The notes under the pieces were generated by a model. The model was given only the letters and a program-made list of their open reading frames with translations, did no database searches and was not told where the DNA came from. Both the position numbers and the translations under genes were made by a program. This document shows, in pieces, positions 23,409-34,156 of a stretch of DNA of 64,000 nt. Source of the stretch: Neoarius graeffei (taxonomy: Eukaryota; Chordata; Actinopteri; Siluriformes; Ariidae); contig NC_083586.1 in NCBI RefSeq assembly GCF_027579695.1, positions 1,589,001 through 1,653,000 of the forward strand. The letters are read 5' to 3'. The stretch's first letter is position 1, and every line of letters starts with the position of its first letter.

Positions 23409-26196
23409 TCACCACCTTCTGGAAGAACAGCTGCACACAGCAATGGGCATGGACGCAACATTTAGCCTGTAGTACCGGGCAAATGTACACGTATTGGACC
23501 AAGTTGCAGCAGCACAAATGTCAGAGAGTGGTACACCCCGGCGAGCTGCCCATGATGTTGCCTGAGCACGCGTCGAATGGCAGCAGACAGGAGAGGGCAC
23601 AGTACGTCCCATAGATTCATAGGCATGGGTGATTGCCTCCACAACCCAACGGGAGAGCCACTGCTTGGACAGAGGCCTTCCTCTTGGAGCGCCACCAAAA
23701 CAGACAAACAATTGGTCTGTCGTATGAAAGGCTGCTGTCCTATCAAAATAAAAGCTCAGAGACCTGACAGGGCACAACTCAGCATGCAAGTCCGTCCTGT
23801 CCACCGGTATAGCAGTCAGCAAAATCGTCTGGTTGCTAAACTGGGGAGATAAGACTTTCGGGAGGAAAGCTGGGTTAGGCCACAATGAAACACTGTCAAA
23901 CATAGGGCCCCAACGAAGACAAACACTACTCACTGAGAGGGCATGTAGCTCACTCACATGCCGGGCTGTTGTGATGGCAAGGAAAAAAGCTGTTTTAACA
24001 GAGAGCCACTTAATGTCAGCTGCTGACAGGGGCTCATAAGGAGCCAAGCAAAGGGATTCGAGCACAGTGTTCAGATCCCATGACGGACTCCGCACAAAAT
24101 GAGGATTAAGACGAACTGCCCCTCTCAAAAAGGCTACCACCAGCCAGTGGGACCCAAGTGAAACACCTCCAACCTCTGAACGGTGGGCTGTTAGTGCTGC
24201 AACATACACCTTAAGTGTAGATGCAGCCCTGCCAAGCTCTAAAAGGTGCTGCAGGAAATTTAAAATCTGTGGAGCAGAGCAGCTTAGGGGGTTGATGTTG
24301 CGTTCCGCACACCAATCACAGAACACCATCCATTTGCCTGGATACAAGCGTCGGGTAGATTCTGCACGTGCATTCACTACAGTGTTCCTGGTCCCTTCTG
24401 AACACTCCAGTAGTAGCCCCGGGGCCCCAAGGGCCACACCCAGAGCTTCAGGCGTTTGGGACATGGGTGTTAAATCCTGCCCTCCATCTGCGTCAGCAAG
24501 TCGGGCCTGCTGGGCAGCTGACAAGGGGGTCCCACTAGTAGTGACAGCAGGAGCTGGAACAATGGCCTGGATGGCCAATGAGGAGCTATGAATAGCACAT
24601 GGTGACCGTGATTGTGCACACGGCAGAGAGTCCTCCACAACAGTGGTAGAGGGGGAAAGGCATAAAGGATGGCCCTCGGCCAGTCGTGGGCCAGAGCATC
24701 CTGGCCCAACGCTGCAGTTTCTTCTCCCAGGGAAAACCATGTCAGACAATGAGTTGTCTGACTGCTCGCAAACAGGTCCACAGTTGCTCTCCCATAGGTT
24801 TTCCAGATCTGTTCCACCGTGTCTGGATGCAGTTTCCAATCCCCTTGAGACAGCTTGTCGCGTGACAGAGCATCTGCCACACTGTTTAGGCGTCCAGGTA
24901 GATAAGATGCCCTTATGGAAAGGAGGTTGTCCTGAGCCCATATTAGGAGACTGTGAGCCATCTGAAGCGCAGCTACAGACCTTGTGCCCCCCTGATGATT
25001 GATATAGAAAACAGTTGCCACATTGTCTGTACGCACCAATACATGTTTGCCCCGCAGCACTTCCTGAAAGTGGCGCAACATCAGGAACACCGCCATCAAC
25101 TCCAGTGTGTTGATGTGGGACGTGCGCCACGGAGCAGGCCAGGTGCCGTTCGTTCACACCTTGCCGACGCCAGACTCCACCCCAACCCATGAGGGAAGCA
25201 TCTGTCCGGATAACCTCCCACCGTCCCGGTGGGGGGCCAAGTGGAACTCCACGAGTGAGAAAGTGTGCCTGGGACCAAGGTCTTAGCATGAGCATGCAAC
25301 GGCATGTTATCCTCACCCTCATGTGCCTGTCTCGCACTGGACACAGACGCAGTTGAAGAAGCCATTTCTGAAAAGCCCTTAGCCACAGAAGACCCAGAGG
25401 AATGACTACTGAGGCCGCTGTGAGTTTCCCCAACAGCTGAAGGAGATAAATGTAACGCTGAGTTCCCCCGACACGAAGGTGGTTCACGCCAGTGAGAACT
25501 GAACTTATTCTGTCTGGCGTGGGACTGGCCAGCATAGTGTTCGAATCCAGGGCAAGGCCGATGAAACGTGTTGCCTGGACTGGGACCAGTTTGCACTTCC
25601 TCTGGTTCACCCTGAACCCCAGAGCCGTAATGTGTAGTAGCAACCGATGAGCATGTTCCCTGGCCTGTTTGGGCAATGCCGCAGAAAGAAGCCAGCCGTC
25701 CAAGTAAGGGAGCACTCTTAAATCTAAAAATCGGCCTGAACCTGCCGTCTTTCTTTGGAACGAGAAAATAAACTGAAAAGAAACCCCCTGGGTGAACAAT
25801 GGGGTCGACCATCTCTATGGCTCCTTTTTGTAGCAACAACTGAACTTCTCTCAACAAGGCTTCTGCCTGTCTTGGATTGGTTATAATTGTCTGCCTCACA
25901 CCCGAATGCATTGGTGGCCGGCGGCAGAATTGCAGGCGGTACCCTTCTGAAAGGGTGGTGAGTAGACATTGGTTGGTTGTTATTTCACGCCAATGCGCGA
26001 GCTGGCTGCCTGTAAAAACTCCTGCCACTGGCCCTGATCCGTCAGTGGTCCTGTCTACGTTTTTTGGAAGGGATGGGGGGGGCGACGACGGCGGGGAGGA
26101 CCCATCTGTCGAAAAGGGCGAAAAGTCACGTGTGGCTGAGTGCCACCCTGCCTGGCCGAGGGAGATGGGGGATTGGGGGCCTGCTGCTGGGGTCAA
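23409..26196 (-). pseudogene. DIRS reverse transcriptase-RNase H-tyrosine recombinase, broken
   Basis: Three frames must be joined. From 26196 the first gives the RT entry region (LLLQKGAIEMVDP, GFFSVYFLVPKKDGRFRPI). The frame from 25799 goes from DLRVL straight to PYLDGWLLS, so roughly 100 residues of fingers and palm are missing and the catalytic LDD reads LDG. RNase H (GKHVLVRTDNVATVFYIN, LNSVADALSRD) lies at 24470-25099 in another frame. The recombinase follows, back in the 25799 frame, with ITTARHVSELHAL (first Arg), HSTRAQATSWA (His-x2-Arg) and FARYYRLNV (catalytic Tyr). The catalytic residues of the recombinase look present, but the RT cannot work. Frame shifts near 25100 and 24470 may be real or sequence errors. 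Confidence 0.8.
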
Positions 26197-26357
26197 TGGG
26201 GAGACCTTTGTGCAGCTCTAGGGGCCACATGCCTAAAGCGTGAGGCAGAAGGGTTTGGCAGAGCTCTGAAGGTGGGTGCTACGCCCACATGACGGGAGCG
26301 AGACTCTGTAACAGACACATGTCTGTCAAGGGCCTCTTGTGCTGCTGGCCCAAAGAC

Positions 26358-27587
26358 CTATCCAGGTGCCAGTGGGAGGTGCCTCAGGTTGTTCCTGCAT
26401 ACTTCTGGCAGAGGCGATTGAGCCAGCCACACTTGTTGGCGGGCTTGCAGCAAGGTGCCCAAGGCAGTGCCACACTGGTTGGCAATGACACCCATAGCCT
26501 GCAATGCAAGTTCCAGTACCTCAGCCACCAGTGGGTCTGCCGATGATGTGTTGAGTGTCGAGTGCAGCATAACAAGCATGTGTGCCAGCGAGTTAGACAC
26601 CCTGCCAAGAAAGGCAGTAGAGTTGTAAGCACGAGAATGTAGCTCGTCTGTGCGGCGGCACTCAGCGTTAGGGCAACGCACCTGCTCCCGAAGTGCTTCA
26701 TTGGGAGACACAATGAGCGAAGCAATGCTTGATTCGACTACTGGCATGCTACCCAAGCCAACAGTACCGGGGTCCTGCATCGCCGCAAGCATGCGAGACA
26801 TCTGGTCTGGACAGGCAGGTTTCGTAGCAGCCTCCAGGGCAGAGGCCACCACAGAAGTAAAGTTGCGACACTGTGGAATTACCAGAGAGGCACGCTGAAC
26901 ACGGCGCAGGAACATGTTCTCAGATCCGGTAGGAGGCGCTGGGGTGTCCAACTGCAAACGTGCAAGCAAAGCCTTCGGTGTGGCCTCCACCGAACCCACC
27001 ACTGAGGCAGACTCCCCAGATCGTCCAGAGGTAACATCACTGCACGAATCACGGGGCTCAACACCTGGCAGGACTTCGCTTGGTGGCTGCGCCGAGGAAG
27101 AAGGCTGACTGAAAAAGGTGTCTGAGGCAGCCACAGACATCACTTCCTCTTGGTCAGGTGGCTGAGAACATGAGCCAACGGGTGACAAGGAGGCAGGTGG
27201 TGCAGGTTGTTCCTCTACAGTACCTACCTGTGCCCCTGCTGTAGGGGGGGACCTTGCAAGCAGAGGCAGCAGACGCTCCACTGTAGATGAGAGCAGTTCC
27301 ACTTTACACTCTAACTCAGAAGACTTAGATTTTTTGCGCTGTTTTGCATGCACTGGTGATGAAAGCTTACGCTGTGTCTGAGAATCCGAGAGCAGAAAAC
27401 TGCTAGACGCACGTTCCACACCAGCCAACTGCGCCTGTCTAACAGTAAGTGGCATTAATGCACAGGAAGGGCATGGATCAGACATTGCCTCCCTTAGATG
27501 TTGCATGCCAAGGCACTCCGCGCAGCGATCATGTGCATCCAGCACCTCCATTAGATTGGGGCAAGTGGAACACCTCACTGAATCCAT
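26358..27587 (-). CDS. DIRS ORF1, gag-like protein (409 aa)
   Basis: An intact 409-residue frame upstream of the polymerase region. The N-terminus has paired cysteine motifs (VRCSTCPNL, DRCAECLGM, DPCPSCALM) resembling zinc ribbons. A low-complexity Ser/Pro/Glu-rich middle and a mostly helical C-terminal half (LLARLQLDTPAPPTGSEN, MLVMLHSTLNTSSADPL) follow. In DIRS elements the first ORF is the presumed RNA-packaging protein; that role is inferred from position only. ATG at 27587 is the first in frame and is followed directly by the Cys-rich segment. Confidence 0.7.
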   Translation of the reverse strand: MDSVRCSTCPNLMEVLDAHDRCAECLGMQHLREAMSDPCPSCALMPLTVRQAQLAGVERASSSFLLSDSQTQRKLSSPVHAKQRKKSKSSELECKVELLSSTVERLLPLLARSPPTAGAQVGTVEEQPAPPASLSPVGSCSQPPDQEEVMSVAASDTFFSQPSSSAQPPSEVLPGVEPRDSCSDVTSGRSGESASVVGSVEATPKALLARLQLDTPAPPTGSENMFLRRVQRASLVIPQCRNFTSVVASALEAATKPACPDQMSRMLAAMQDPGTVGLGSMPVVESSIASLIVSPNEALREQVRCPNAECRRTDELHSRAYNSTAFLGRVSNSLAHMLVMLHSTLNTSSADPLVAEVLELALQAMGVIANQCGTALGTLLQARQQVWLAQSPLPEVCRNNLRHLPLAPG

Positions 27588-28061
27588 CTCAGTGTCTACT
27601 TACCCGCGATTTTTTTTTTTTAGAAAAGAAGCAAGGTGTAGTGCTGTTTGCTAGCCTGGCAACCAAGGCTAGCGAGTTCACAAGCGCAGCTTTACCGCTA
27701 CAGACAACGATTTACTAGCAACCAGAAACCAAGTAAAGTTGTAAGTACACGTTAACGTTATTGGCAACCAATTTGCTAACTCGCTCAACACTGACAAACC
27801 TGCCGGCAACCGCGTAGTTTGTGACAAGACCGATATAATAGCCTCCCCTGAAAACTTGGCAGCCAAGATTCAGTGACTATCGATGCATAAAACAGGTTAC
27901 CTTAGCGACCAAACAGCTCACGTGGAGTCGAGTCCCACTGAAGTCCTCTTCAGTCACGAGCTGCACTGTAGATTGTCACAGGTATTCCCACAGTTAACTG
28001 GTGGCGCACACAGAATTCCAATAGAAAAGATGCAATTCCAACGCGAGAAAAAAGAAGAGGC

Positions 28062-28212
28062 CAAATGACGTGGGATGTTGCCTTATATAGGCAGGCACGT
28101 CATACGTCACGAGATGACAACTTTTGTATGTGACTTTCGAAACGCGCGGATGCAAAGATCCTTCCACTAGTGCTTTCAGCACCGCCCTGGCTGTCTGGAG
28201 TGAAGGAAATAG
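28062..28212 (-). repeat. DIRS terminal inverted repeat, 5' copy
   Basis: Inverted copy of 23063-23230, lying upstream of ORF1 on the element's sense strand. Confidence 0.8.
28081..28091 (-). promoter_or_regulatory. Candidate TATA box of the DIRS promoter
   Basis: On the minus strand CCTATATAAGG lies between a TGACGTATGACGTG motif upstream and CACGTCATTTGG downstream, about 500 bp before ORF1. This is a plausible Pol II core promoter firing antisense to dhx58. Activity is inferred from motif and position only. Confidence 0.45.
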
Positions 28213-28590
28213 AACCCTTTATTTTCACTTCTGGGTTGAGTGCCAGTATAGTCTAGACCTATGACAATAGCTTCCTATTTCTATGGTTATTACTCGTTTT
28301 CAGAGGGTAATAAGAGATATTTAGGTGCAAAAAGCAATCTGCATTGTTTAATTTATGGTATGTTCATTTTAAGGGGACCTTAAAATGTGTGTGGAGGTGG
28401 CACGGGGTCTCGGGGAGCACCCACCTACCCAATATAATGGTTGGGGAAACACTGCTTTGCATATATGATGCATTCAATTTGTCATCATTTCAAGATTTTG
28501 GTCATGTTTGTTAAATTACGAGGCTCTGTCTGCTGAGTGTACTGTTCGTATAATCTGAGGCTGGTTTAACTGTGCGTTTGTGTTTAACAG
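28213..28590 (+). other. dhx58 intron remnant, no gene seen
   Basis: AT-rich intron sequence between the DIRS end and the exon at 28591, ending in the acceptor TGCGTTTGTGTTTAACAG. I see no coding sequence in it. Confidence 0.7.
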
Positions 28591-28684
28591 GAAGTTCTAT
28601 AAGGTTGGAGGGAAAGTTCATCTTGAACGGACATTTGAAGATTGGGAGCCAGGCCGTACCATCCTCTGCGCTACATGTGGACAG
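28591..28684 (+). CDS. dhx58: dhx58 (LGP2) exon: C-terminal zinc domain, second cysteine pair
   Basis: Starts after GTTTAACAG, completing the codon left by the exon ending at 18164, and ends GGACAG before GTAATG in phase 0. It encodes KFYKVGGKVHLERTFEDWEP and the second zinc ligand pair in LCATCGQ (C-x2-C). The frame is intact and the phase agrees across a 10.4-kb intron filled with transposons. Confidence 0.9.
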
Positions 28685-28776
28685 GTAATGTGTGTTTTAA
28701 GTGTGAGAGATGCTCCCAAAGTCATACTGGAGAAATAGTGTTACAAATGTCTTCCTTTACGTTCTTGTTTGTGCAG

Positions 28777-28980
28777 AATTGGGGAATGGAGGTGAAGTTC
28801 AAGAACGTGGTGTTGCCATGTCTAAATATAAAGAGCTTTTCGATGAAGACTCCTCAGGGGAGCCACACAGCCAAACAGTGGAAGAAAGTCGAGTTCCTAG
28901 TGGAAGATTTTGACTTCCTTCAGTATGTGGAAACACAGAACCCTGACCTCGAGTCTTTATTCGACTCTTTCCTTTTCTGA
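28777..28980 (+). CDS. dhx58: dhx58 (LGP2) terminal coding exon
   Basis: Begins AAT TGG GGA after GTTTGTGCAG and runs 67 codons to TGA at 28978-28980. It encodes NWGMEVKFKNVVLPCLNIKS, the conserved KTPQG turn and the ending VEDFDFLQYVE, matching the last strands of the LGP2 RNA-binding domain. The frame is intact. Together with the two preceding exons this shows that selection kept the 3' part of the gene at least until recently, despite the lesions in the exons at 17036 and 17569. Confidence 0.9.
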   Translation, partial: NWGMEVKFKNVVLPCLNIKSFSMKTPQGSHTAKQWKKVEFLVEDFDFLQYVETQNPDLESLFDSFLF

Positions 28981-29315
28981 GGTGTCACACAAAGTCCTGA
29001 ACATGCTCCACACACACCCAGTTCGATACGGACAATCTTCATTTGGGCCAGCAGATGTCGCTGTCATGCAGTATTTCATTACAGGCTTTCCCAAACTACA
29101 TACTCCTGCACTAACTAGGTTCATTATGATGGTGTCGTAGCATGTGCTTCGAGACGCACCGAGAGTCTCTGGGGAGAGAATATGCTAATGCGCTTGAAGC
29201 TCGATTGCCTGATTCATGCTGATAAATGGACATTAAAATGGACTTTGTTTATTTTCATGTAGATTTTTAATTGTATACTGTAGGAGTTTTTTATTGTAAT
29301 GAATGTGTGTATCAG

Positions 29316-29321
29316 AATAAA
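29316..29321 (+). promoter_or_regulatory. dhx58: Polyadenylation signal AATAAA for dhx58
   Basis: AATAAA about 335 bases after the stop codon, just before the hAT remnant that starts at 29332. Confidence 0.6.
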
Positions 29322-29331
29322 GATGATTATT

Positions 29332-30610
29332 AGGGTTGCACCGAATCCAAGATTTGGATTCGGCCGAATCTTGGCCTTTTTAAAGGGGTTCAGTTTCGGC
29401 CGAACCCTAGAACGCCGACCGAACCGAATCCTACGTGCAGCGCACGTGCATGCGATTGCGTCATCAATGTTTAGGAGAAGATAGCCTCCATTGTGCTTGC
29501 GACGAACTGTTCCACAACAACACCGAGTGTGAGCCAGTCACACCGAGCGCTGAAACGGAGGTCAGCACTTTTTTCAGCAAGCCTTGGATTCCTCTAACCG
29601 AGGATCCTCTTCAGTGGTGGAAGGCCAATCAGCAGCGGTTTCCACTGCTGTCAAAAATGGCAAAGGTTTACCTCTGTGCACCACCAACATCTGTGCCCAG
29701 TGAAAGACTGTTCAGCATCGCTGGAGAGATCCGTTCTCTCACACTCAACCGGCTGTCGAGATCCGTTCTCTCACACTCAACCGGCTGTCACCTATTAATG
29801 CTGAGCGTCTTGTGTTTCTAAAAGGAAACTTTCATTTTCTGTGAAAGCTAGCTATAGAACTAGGTTGTTAATAAAATGGCCTACGTGGAGACATGTTCGA
29901 GTTTTTTGTGCTACACTTTGTTTAATGTGTCTAATTAAGCCTACAGTTGTAAGTGCTTGAAATTGAAGTGAAATAGCCTATAATTTATGTTCCATGAGTG
30001 TAAGCATTAAACATGATCAAGATCCCCAGTAAGTTTTTTTTTTTTTTTGAGGAAAACAGATTCAGCATTAAATATCACCTTTTTGTTTGAACATTAAGTA
30101 GGCTTACATGTATGCAAGAGTTAAAATGTAAATGTGCTATGTTTTGCTGCATTCTATCTGCAGAGATTCTCTTTTTTTATTTTTTTTAACTTTTGTTCAA
30201 CAAAGAGCACTTTAGCAATGGCTCACTGTTACTGACAGGCCTTATTCTTTTAGCAATAATGTCACTTTTTGCTCTTTTTCTTTGTTCTTTATAATGGACA
30301 GTGTATTAAAGCCTGTACACTGAATGACTTAAGCTGAAAATTTCAGTGTGACTATTCAAATACAAAATAGTGGCAGAAGTTATTGCCTATGTTTTTACAG
30401 TTTAAAATAAAATAATACTTTATCCAGAAGGAATATTTTATCTCTATCTTACTATTAAGATAAGGAAATGTGCAATGTTTTTCACTGCATTATAATGTAC
30501 TAGCTGATGTTCGGAGTAGGATTCGGTATTCGGTTTCGGATTCAGCCGAATCTTAAGCAGTGGATTCGGTATTCGGCAGAACCTTAAAAATCAGGATTTG
30601 GTACATCCCT
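29332..30610. mobile_element. hAT transposon remnant
   Basis: Left end AGGGTTGCACCGAATCC and right end GGATTTGGTACATCCCT are imperfect inverted repeats. The 8-bp flanks TGATTATT and AAATTATT agree at 6 of 8 positions, as for an old hAT target duplication. Both sub-terminal regions are rich in GGATTCGG/CCGAATC motifs. A piece of transposase C-terminus is inside (see 29560). Confidence 0.65.
29560..29760 (+). pseudogene. hAT transposase dimerisation-domain fragment
   Basis: Encodes DPLQWWKANQQRFPLLSKMA and APPTSVPSERLFSIAGEI, the hallmark of the C-terminal hAT dimerisation domain shared with ZBED proteins. The N-terminal catalytic part is missing. A 32-bp segment (ATCCGTTCTCTCACACTCAA...) is tandemly duplicated right after it, breaking the usual ending. 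Confidence 0.75.
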
Positions 30611-31501
30611 AAATTATTGATGAGTATTTCTTTACTGAAACGTGTCTTAAATGGTTCTTAAATTGGAAGTGGTGTTGGAAAATTTATTTCATTTTAAGTA
30701 TATTATTTACCTTTGGGATATGGTGAAGTGTTTGATGCAAGTTCCTGAGTGTGGGGGGAAAACGGAAGAACAGCTCAAGGAGCAACTCAAAGCCATTAAA
30801 TGCAGTTATTATGGCTTCTTGATACCAAATGTCACAAACACACTGCAGTGACACCTGAACCACCAGGCAGGTTACTGAAGTGCAGTCTGAGTGGGCGGGT
30901 AAAGGCAACACACATACTTGCAAAACATCTGAGTCACAGTGCTACAGTCCACTGTTCATCATGTGTGTTTTGAGCCACATTGTGAAAAGAAACAGACTTG
31001 CCTTAAAATCAGAATCAACTTCATGAAAATTGACAAGATTCCCAACTGAGCCCATGCTGAAGTTTGACGTACGGGGGACTGGGTTACTTTCCATGCTGGA
31101 AAAATGTCCATGAAATGAGGAAACTTGGCCAGGGCTGAGATTCCTAACTGCATTGCAGCACGATGACTGTAAAAATTATCAAGTGAGGATCACATTGCAC
31201 ATTCAGAGGAAACTGGTTTTCATCCATTCTGTTTCAGGATTGCAAATCAGTTTTTTAACGCATCTGTGAAATTGTGACTGTTACAGAAACTTTTAAACAT
31301 TACAATAGACTGGTGAGAAGTGTGAAAATGTCAGTGCAGCTGTTTTGTCACATTTTTGCAAGAAACAGGAAGCTGAAAATTCATTTGAAAGTCTGTGTGA
31401 ATATTAACCAGCAAGTGTTACTGCATTGTACAGTATTACAGCCAATCAGGTTCCAGTATGCAAATTCATCACATTTAATAATAATTTATAAGGGGATGTC
31501 T
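30611..31501. other. No gene recognised
   Basis: AT-rich sequence between the hAT remnant and the next inverted-repeat element. Short open frames have no recognisable motifs and no splice context. Confidence 0.6.
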
Positions 31502-31926
31502 GGCCCGTAGCCAGGGGGGATCGGAGGGTTCGTTCGATCCCCCCCCCGGACACACACGCCCCTCAAGATTACTCAAGATTTATTCATTTGTTCATGTCCG
31601 ATGAATATACATTGATTCACATTTAAATTTACAATATCAAATCCAGACTAATCAAAAAAGAAAAGTAGACTAAGTGAGGACGAGTTAGAAAAACGGGTTC
31701 ATTTCTCCTATGTTTATGTTTACACGTTTTGTTCAGACTGCTTTACACCCCAATCCAGTGGGTGGCGGTAATGCCCCCATTAGACCCCTTTCACTGACGT
31801 CACCCGAAACCGGAAGTAAACAAACCCTGCGCCATATTGGAAGACCAACAAACTCGTGATTGGGGGAAATAACGGCAGCGTGCGGTATGTGAACCCACGA
31901 GGCACTTGGATCATCATAAACCTACA

Positions 31927-32116
31927 ATGGTAAACTTTTGTGCTGTGTTAGGGTTCTAACAAAGCTGATGGGAAAGGTGAAAAGAAGTCTTTCTACAGAA
32001 TACCAGCTGTGATTGAGACACAAGCAAACCAAGGAGCTTTCTGCCAGGAGACAGAGAGAGGATTTAGCTGCTTTATGCAGAGCGGATCTGAATACTTCAA
32101 GTCTATTTTGTTACTG
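31927..32116 (+). pseudogene. THAP first exon, decayed
   Basis: Opens MVNFCAVLG; a one-base loss then removes the second zinc Cys, and the shifted frame continues SNKADGKGEKKSFYRIPAVI. It ends at a donor, CTGGTAAGT. The start and the RIP motif are characteristic of THAP domains. Confidence 0.55.
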
Positions 32117-32349
32117 GTAAGTCACTAGGCTAGAGTGTTGTAGAACATTTTTTTAAAATGTTTACTGAATAAAAACATCCTTAATTTTATCAAATATACT
32201 CTATATTTCATTTCTTTCTTTTGTTTTAATTTTCCTCCCTCCATTCCTCTTTGGATTTTAAATATAGTTTTCCCCATGTCCAAATAATTCAAATAACAGA
32301 TAAGTAGTAAATTTAAAAATAAATTATGAAATAAAAAAATGCATTCTCC

Positions 32350-32463
32350 CTTGCCCCGAGTCTTATCATATGGGTCAAACCCATCAATCACAGCCAGTTT
32401 CTCCACATACCGTGCCCTTTCTGCAGCTGGTAATGTACTCACATAACCAGAATTATCAGCCAT
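32350..32463 (-). CDS. First exon of a YqaJ/SWIM-type transposon gene (fragment)
   Basis: Reads MADNSGYVSTLPAAERARYV and then EKLAVIDGFDPYDKTRG. The block RYVEKLAVIDGFDPYD aligns by eye with RSI-stop-KIAMCNGIDPYSL in the element at 21773, so both come from the same protein type. The nuclease domain is absent. A 37-residue fragment cannot act alone. Confidence 0.45.
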
Positions 32464-32887
32464 CGTGTCACTTTACTCTCGCTCGTACTTTGTTTTATAT
32501 TGTATGTATATACATACATACATGTACTTGGTCTTCCAATATGGCGCCCTAGCACAATCTCGCGGTACGGTGACGTCACGCAGTAGCCCTCTATAAAAGA
32601 AGATAAAGACAGAAAACGCAGGAAATCTGCTGCTACTTTGTCCCAAAATGTTGGCGCCATGTTCCAGAAAAGGGCCAAAATGGGTAAGGTGGTGAGTGCA
32701 GGACTTTGTTTTTCTTTTGTTTACAACAGTAGTGGTAGATAGATCTGTCAGAGTGATCAGTGGGGGGTAGCGTCAGCCCGTCCGTCAGTCTGTGTGTGTC
32801 AGTGACACGCACACACACACAGATGAGTTAGGTGGCTCGATGGCTGGGTACTAGTAGCGTCGGACCTGGGGCTGCTTTTATTTTTTA

Positions 32888-34156
32888 TGGAACAGCCTTC
32901 CAAGTAATGTTCGGGAATCAGACACAGTCTCAGCATTTAAGTCTAGGCTGAAAACATATCTGTTTAGTCAAGCCTTTTGTTAATGGTGTTTATGAGGTAA
33001 AGGAGTAGATCTGGAGGGTCCTCAGACATAGAGTGTTTTGGTAAACTGGGATGTATGGATGCTGTCAGTCCCCACTCGCTTGCTCACTCGAGTTTGTTGA
33101 CGGTGTAGTGGCTGGCTGCTTTATGTCCCGGGGCTCCCTCATGCCTGTGTTACCTTCTGGCTCTCTCCTTTTAGTTATGCTGTCATAGTTAGTTGCCGGA
33201 GTCCCTGCTTGTACTCGGTGCAATATGTATACTGTTCCTACTTATTCAGGTGACATTGGGCATACCTAACCACCTGTGTTTTCTTTCTCTCCCCCCCACC
33301 CCAAATCTGTCCCTCTGAGTTACATGGAGTCAACAGGAAATCTTTTGGTGGAGACGGTGGGGACCTCGACTGGCTATCGTAGCCTGCAGGGAATCGGCCG
33401 TCAGACATTCTGTCGCATGTCCCAGACCCGGTGAAATGTAACTGAATTGTCTTGGCCAGGCCTAAGGGTCCCATCTGCATCTCATCATTGCTGAGGAGTG
33501 TGCTCCCATCACCCAATCAAGCATCCAGCCAGAGCAGGTCATGATATATTTTTACCATATTAACATGTCATTGTGTGTTATGCTTGATGTAAAGACTCTC
33601 GTCTCTGCGAGCCTACCACACAGATTTAATACTTGTCATTTTTAGGGCATACCTAACAACGTGTTTTCTTTCTCTCTCTCTCTCTTCCCCCCCCCCCCCC
33701 CCCCCCCCCCCCCCATCTGTCCCTCTGAGTTACATGTTGATCCTGGGATTGAGATGCTGGCCTCTTCTGCCCCTCGGACCTGCTTGATCCATCCTGGTGC
33801 CCTGTGTCTGGTCGGAGTTTTATCGCCCCACTCCTGTGAAGGACGGCCCCATGAGGACAGTTGAGGGTTATACCTGTTAAAACTGTTAATATTATAGTCA
33901 GGCTGTCTGTTGTTGCCCAAATGAGGATGGGTTCCCTTTTGAGTCTGGTTCCTCTCAAGGTTTCTTCCTCATGTCGTCTGGGGGAGTTTTTCCTTGCCAC
34001 CGTCGCCACAGGCTTGCTCATTGGGGATAGATTAGGGATAAAATTAGCTCATGTTTTAAGTCGTTCAAATTCTGTAAAGCTGCTTTGCGACAATGTTTAT
34101 TGTTAAAAGCGCTGTACAAATAAACTTGATTTGATTTGATTTGATTTGATTTGATT
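32888..34156 (+). mobile_element. L2-type LINE, 5'-truncated 3' end
   Basis: The first 96 bases encode the last residues of the ORF2 protein ([20 protein letters not shown], ending QAFC and stop at about 32983). A 3' UTR of about 1.2 kb follows and ends in tandem TTTGA repeats. The same sequence occurs inverted at 59539-60835, which identifies the family. Confidence 0.8.
33687..33714 (+). repeat. Poly(C) run of about 28 bases
   Basis: An uninterrupted C run follows a CT-rich tract in the L2 3' UTR. The equivalent place in the inverted copy has only about ten G residues on the plus strand, so the run has expanded here or is a sequencing artefact. Confidence 0.8.

Larger units (their letters stand above)
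23063..28212 (-). mobile_element. DIRS-type tyrosine-recombinase retrotransposon, internally deleted
   Basis: About 5.15 kb in antisense to dhx58. Both ends carry inverted copies of a sequence of about 150-170 bp, and an internal copy of the terminal motif (GGTTCTATTTCCTTCACTCC, then GGTGCTGAAAGCACTAGTGG) lies at about 23310-23370, giving the inverted repeats plus internal complementary region typical of DIRS. Coding order on the minus strand is a gag-like ORF, reverse transcriptase, RNase H and tyrosine recombinase. DIRS elements integrate by recombinase and leave no target duplication; I see none. Confidence 0.85.
31781..32593. mobile_element. Short THAP/YqaJ-type DNA transposon, second family member
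   Basis: The two ends are inverted copies sharing GTGACGTCA-like and GCGCCATATTGGAAGACCAA segments. As in the element at 21773, the left end carries the first exon of a THAP gene reading inward on the plus strand, and the right end carries the first exon of a YqaJ/SWIM-type gene reading inward on the minus strand. At 813 bp it would be a deletion derivative. Terminal bases do not resemble those at 21773, so it belongs to a different subfamily. Confidence 0.55.

Noticed and set aside
24292-25192. Several plus-strand frames of 79-119 codons
   Set aside because: They are shadows of the DIRS RNase H and recombinase region on the minus strand.
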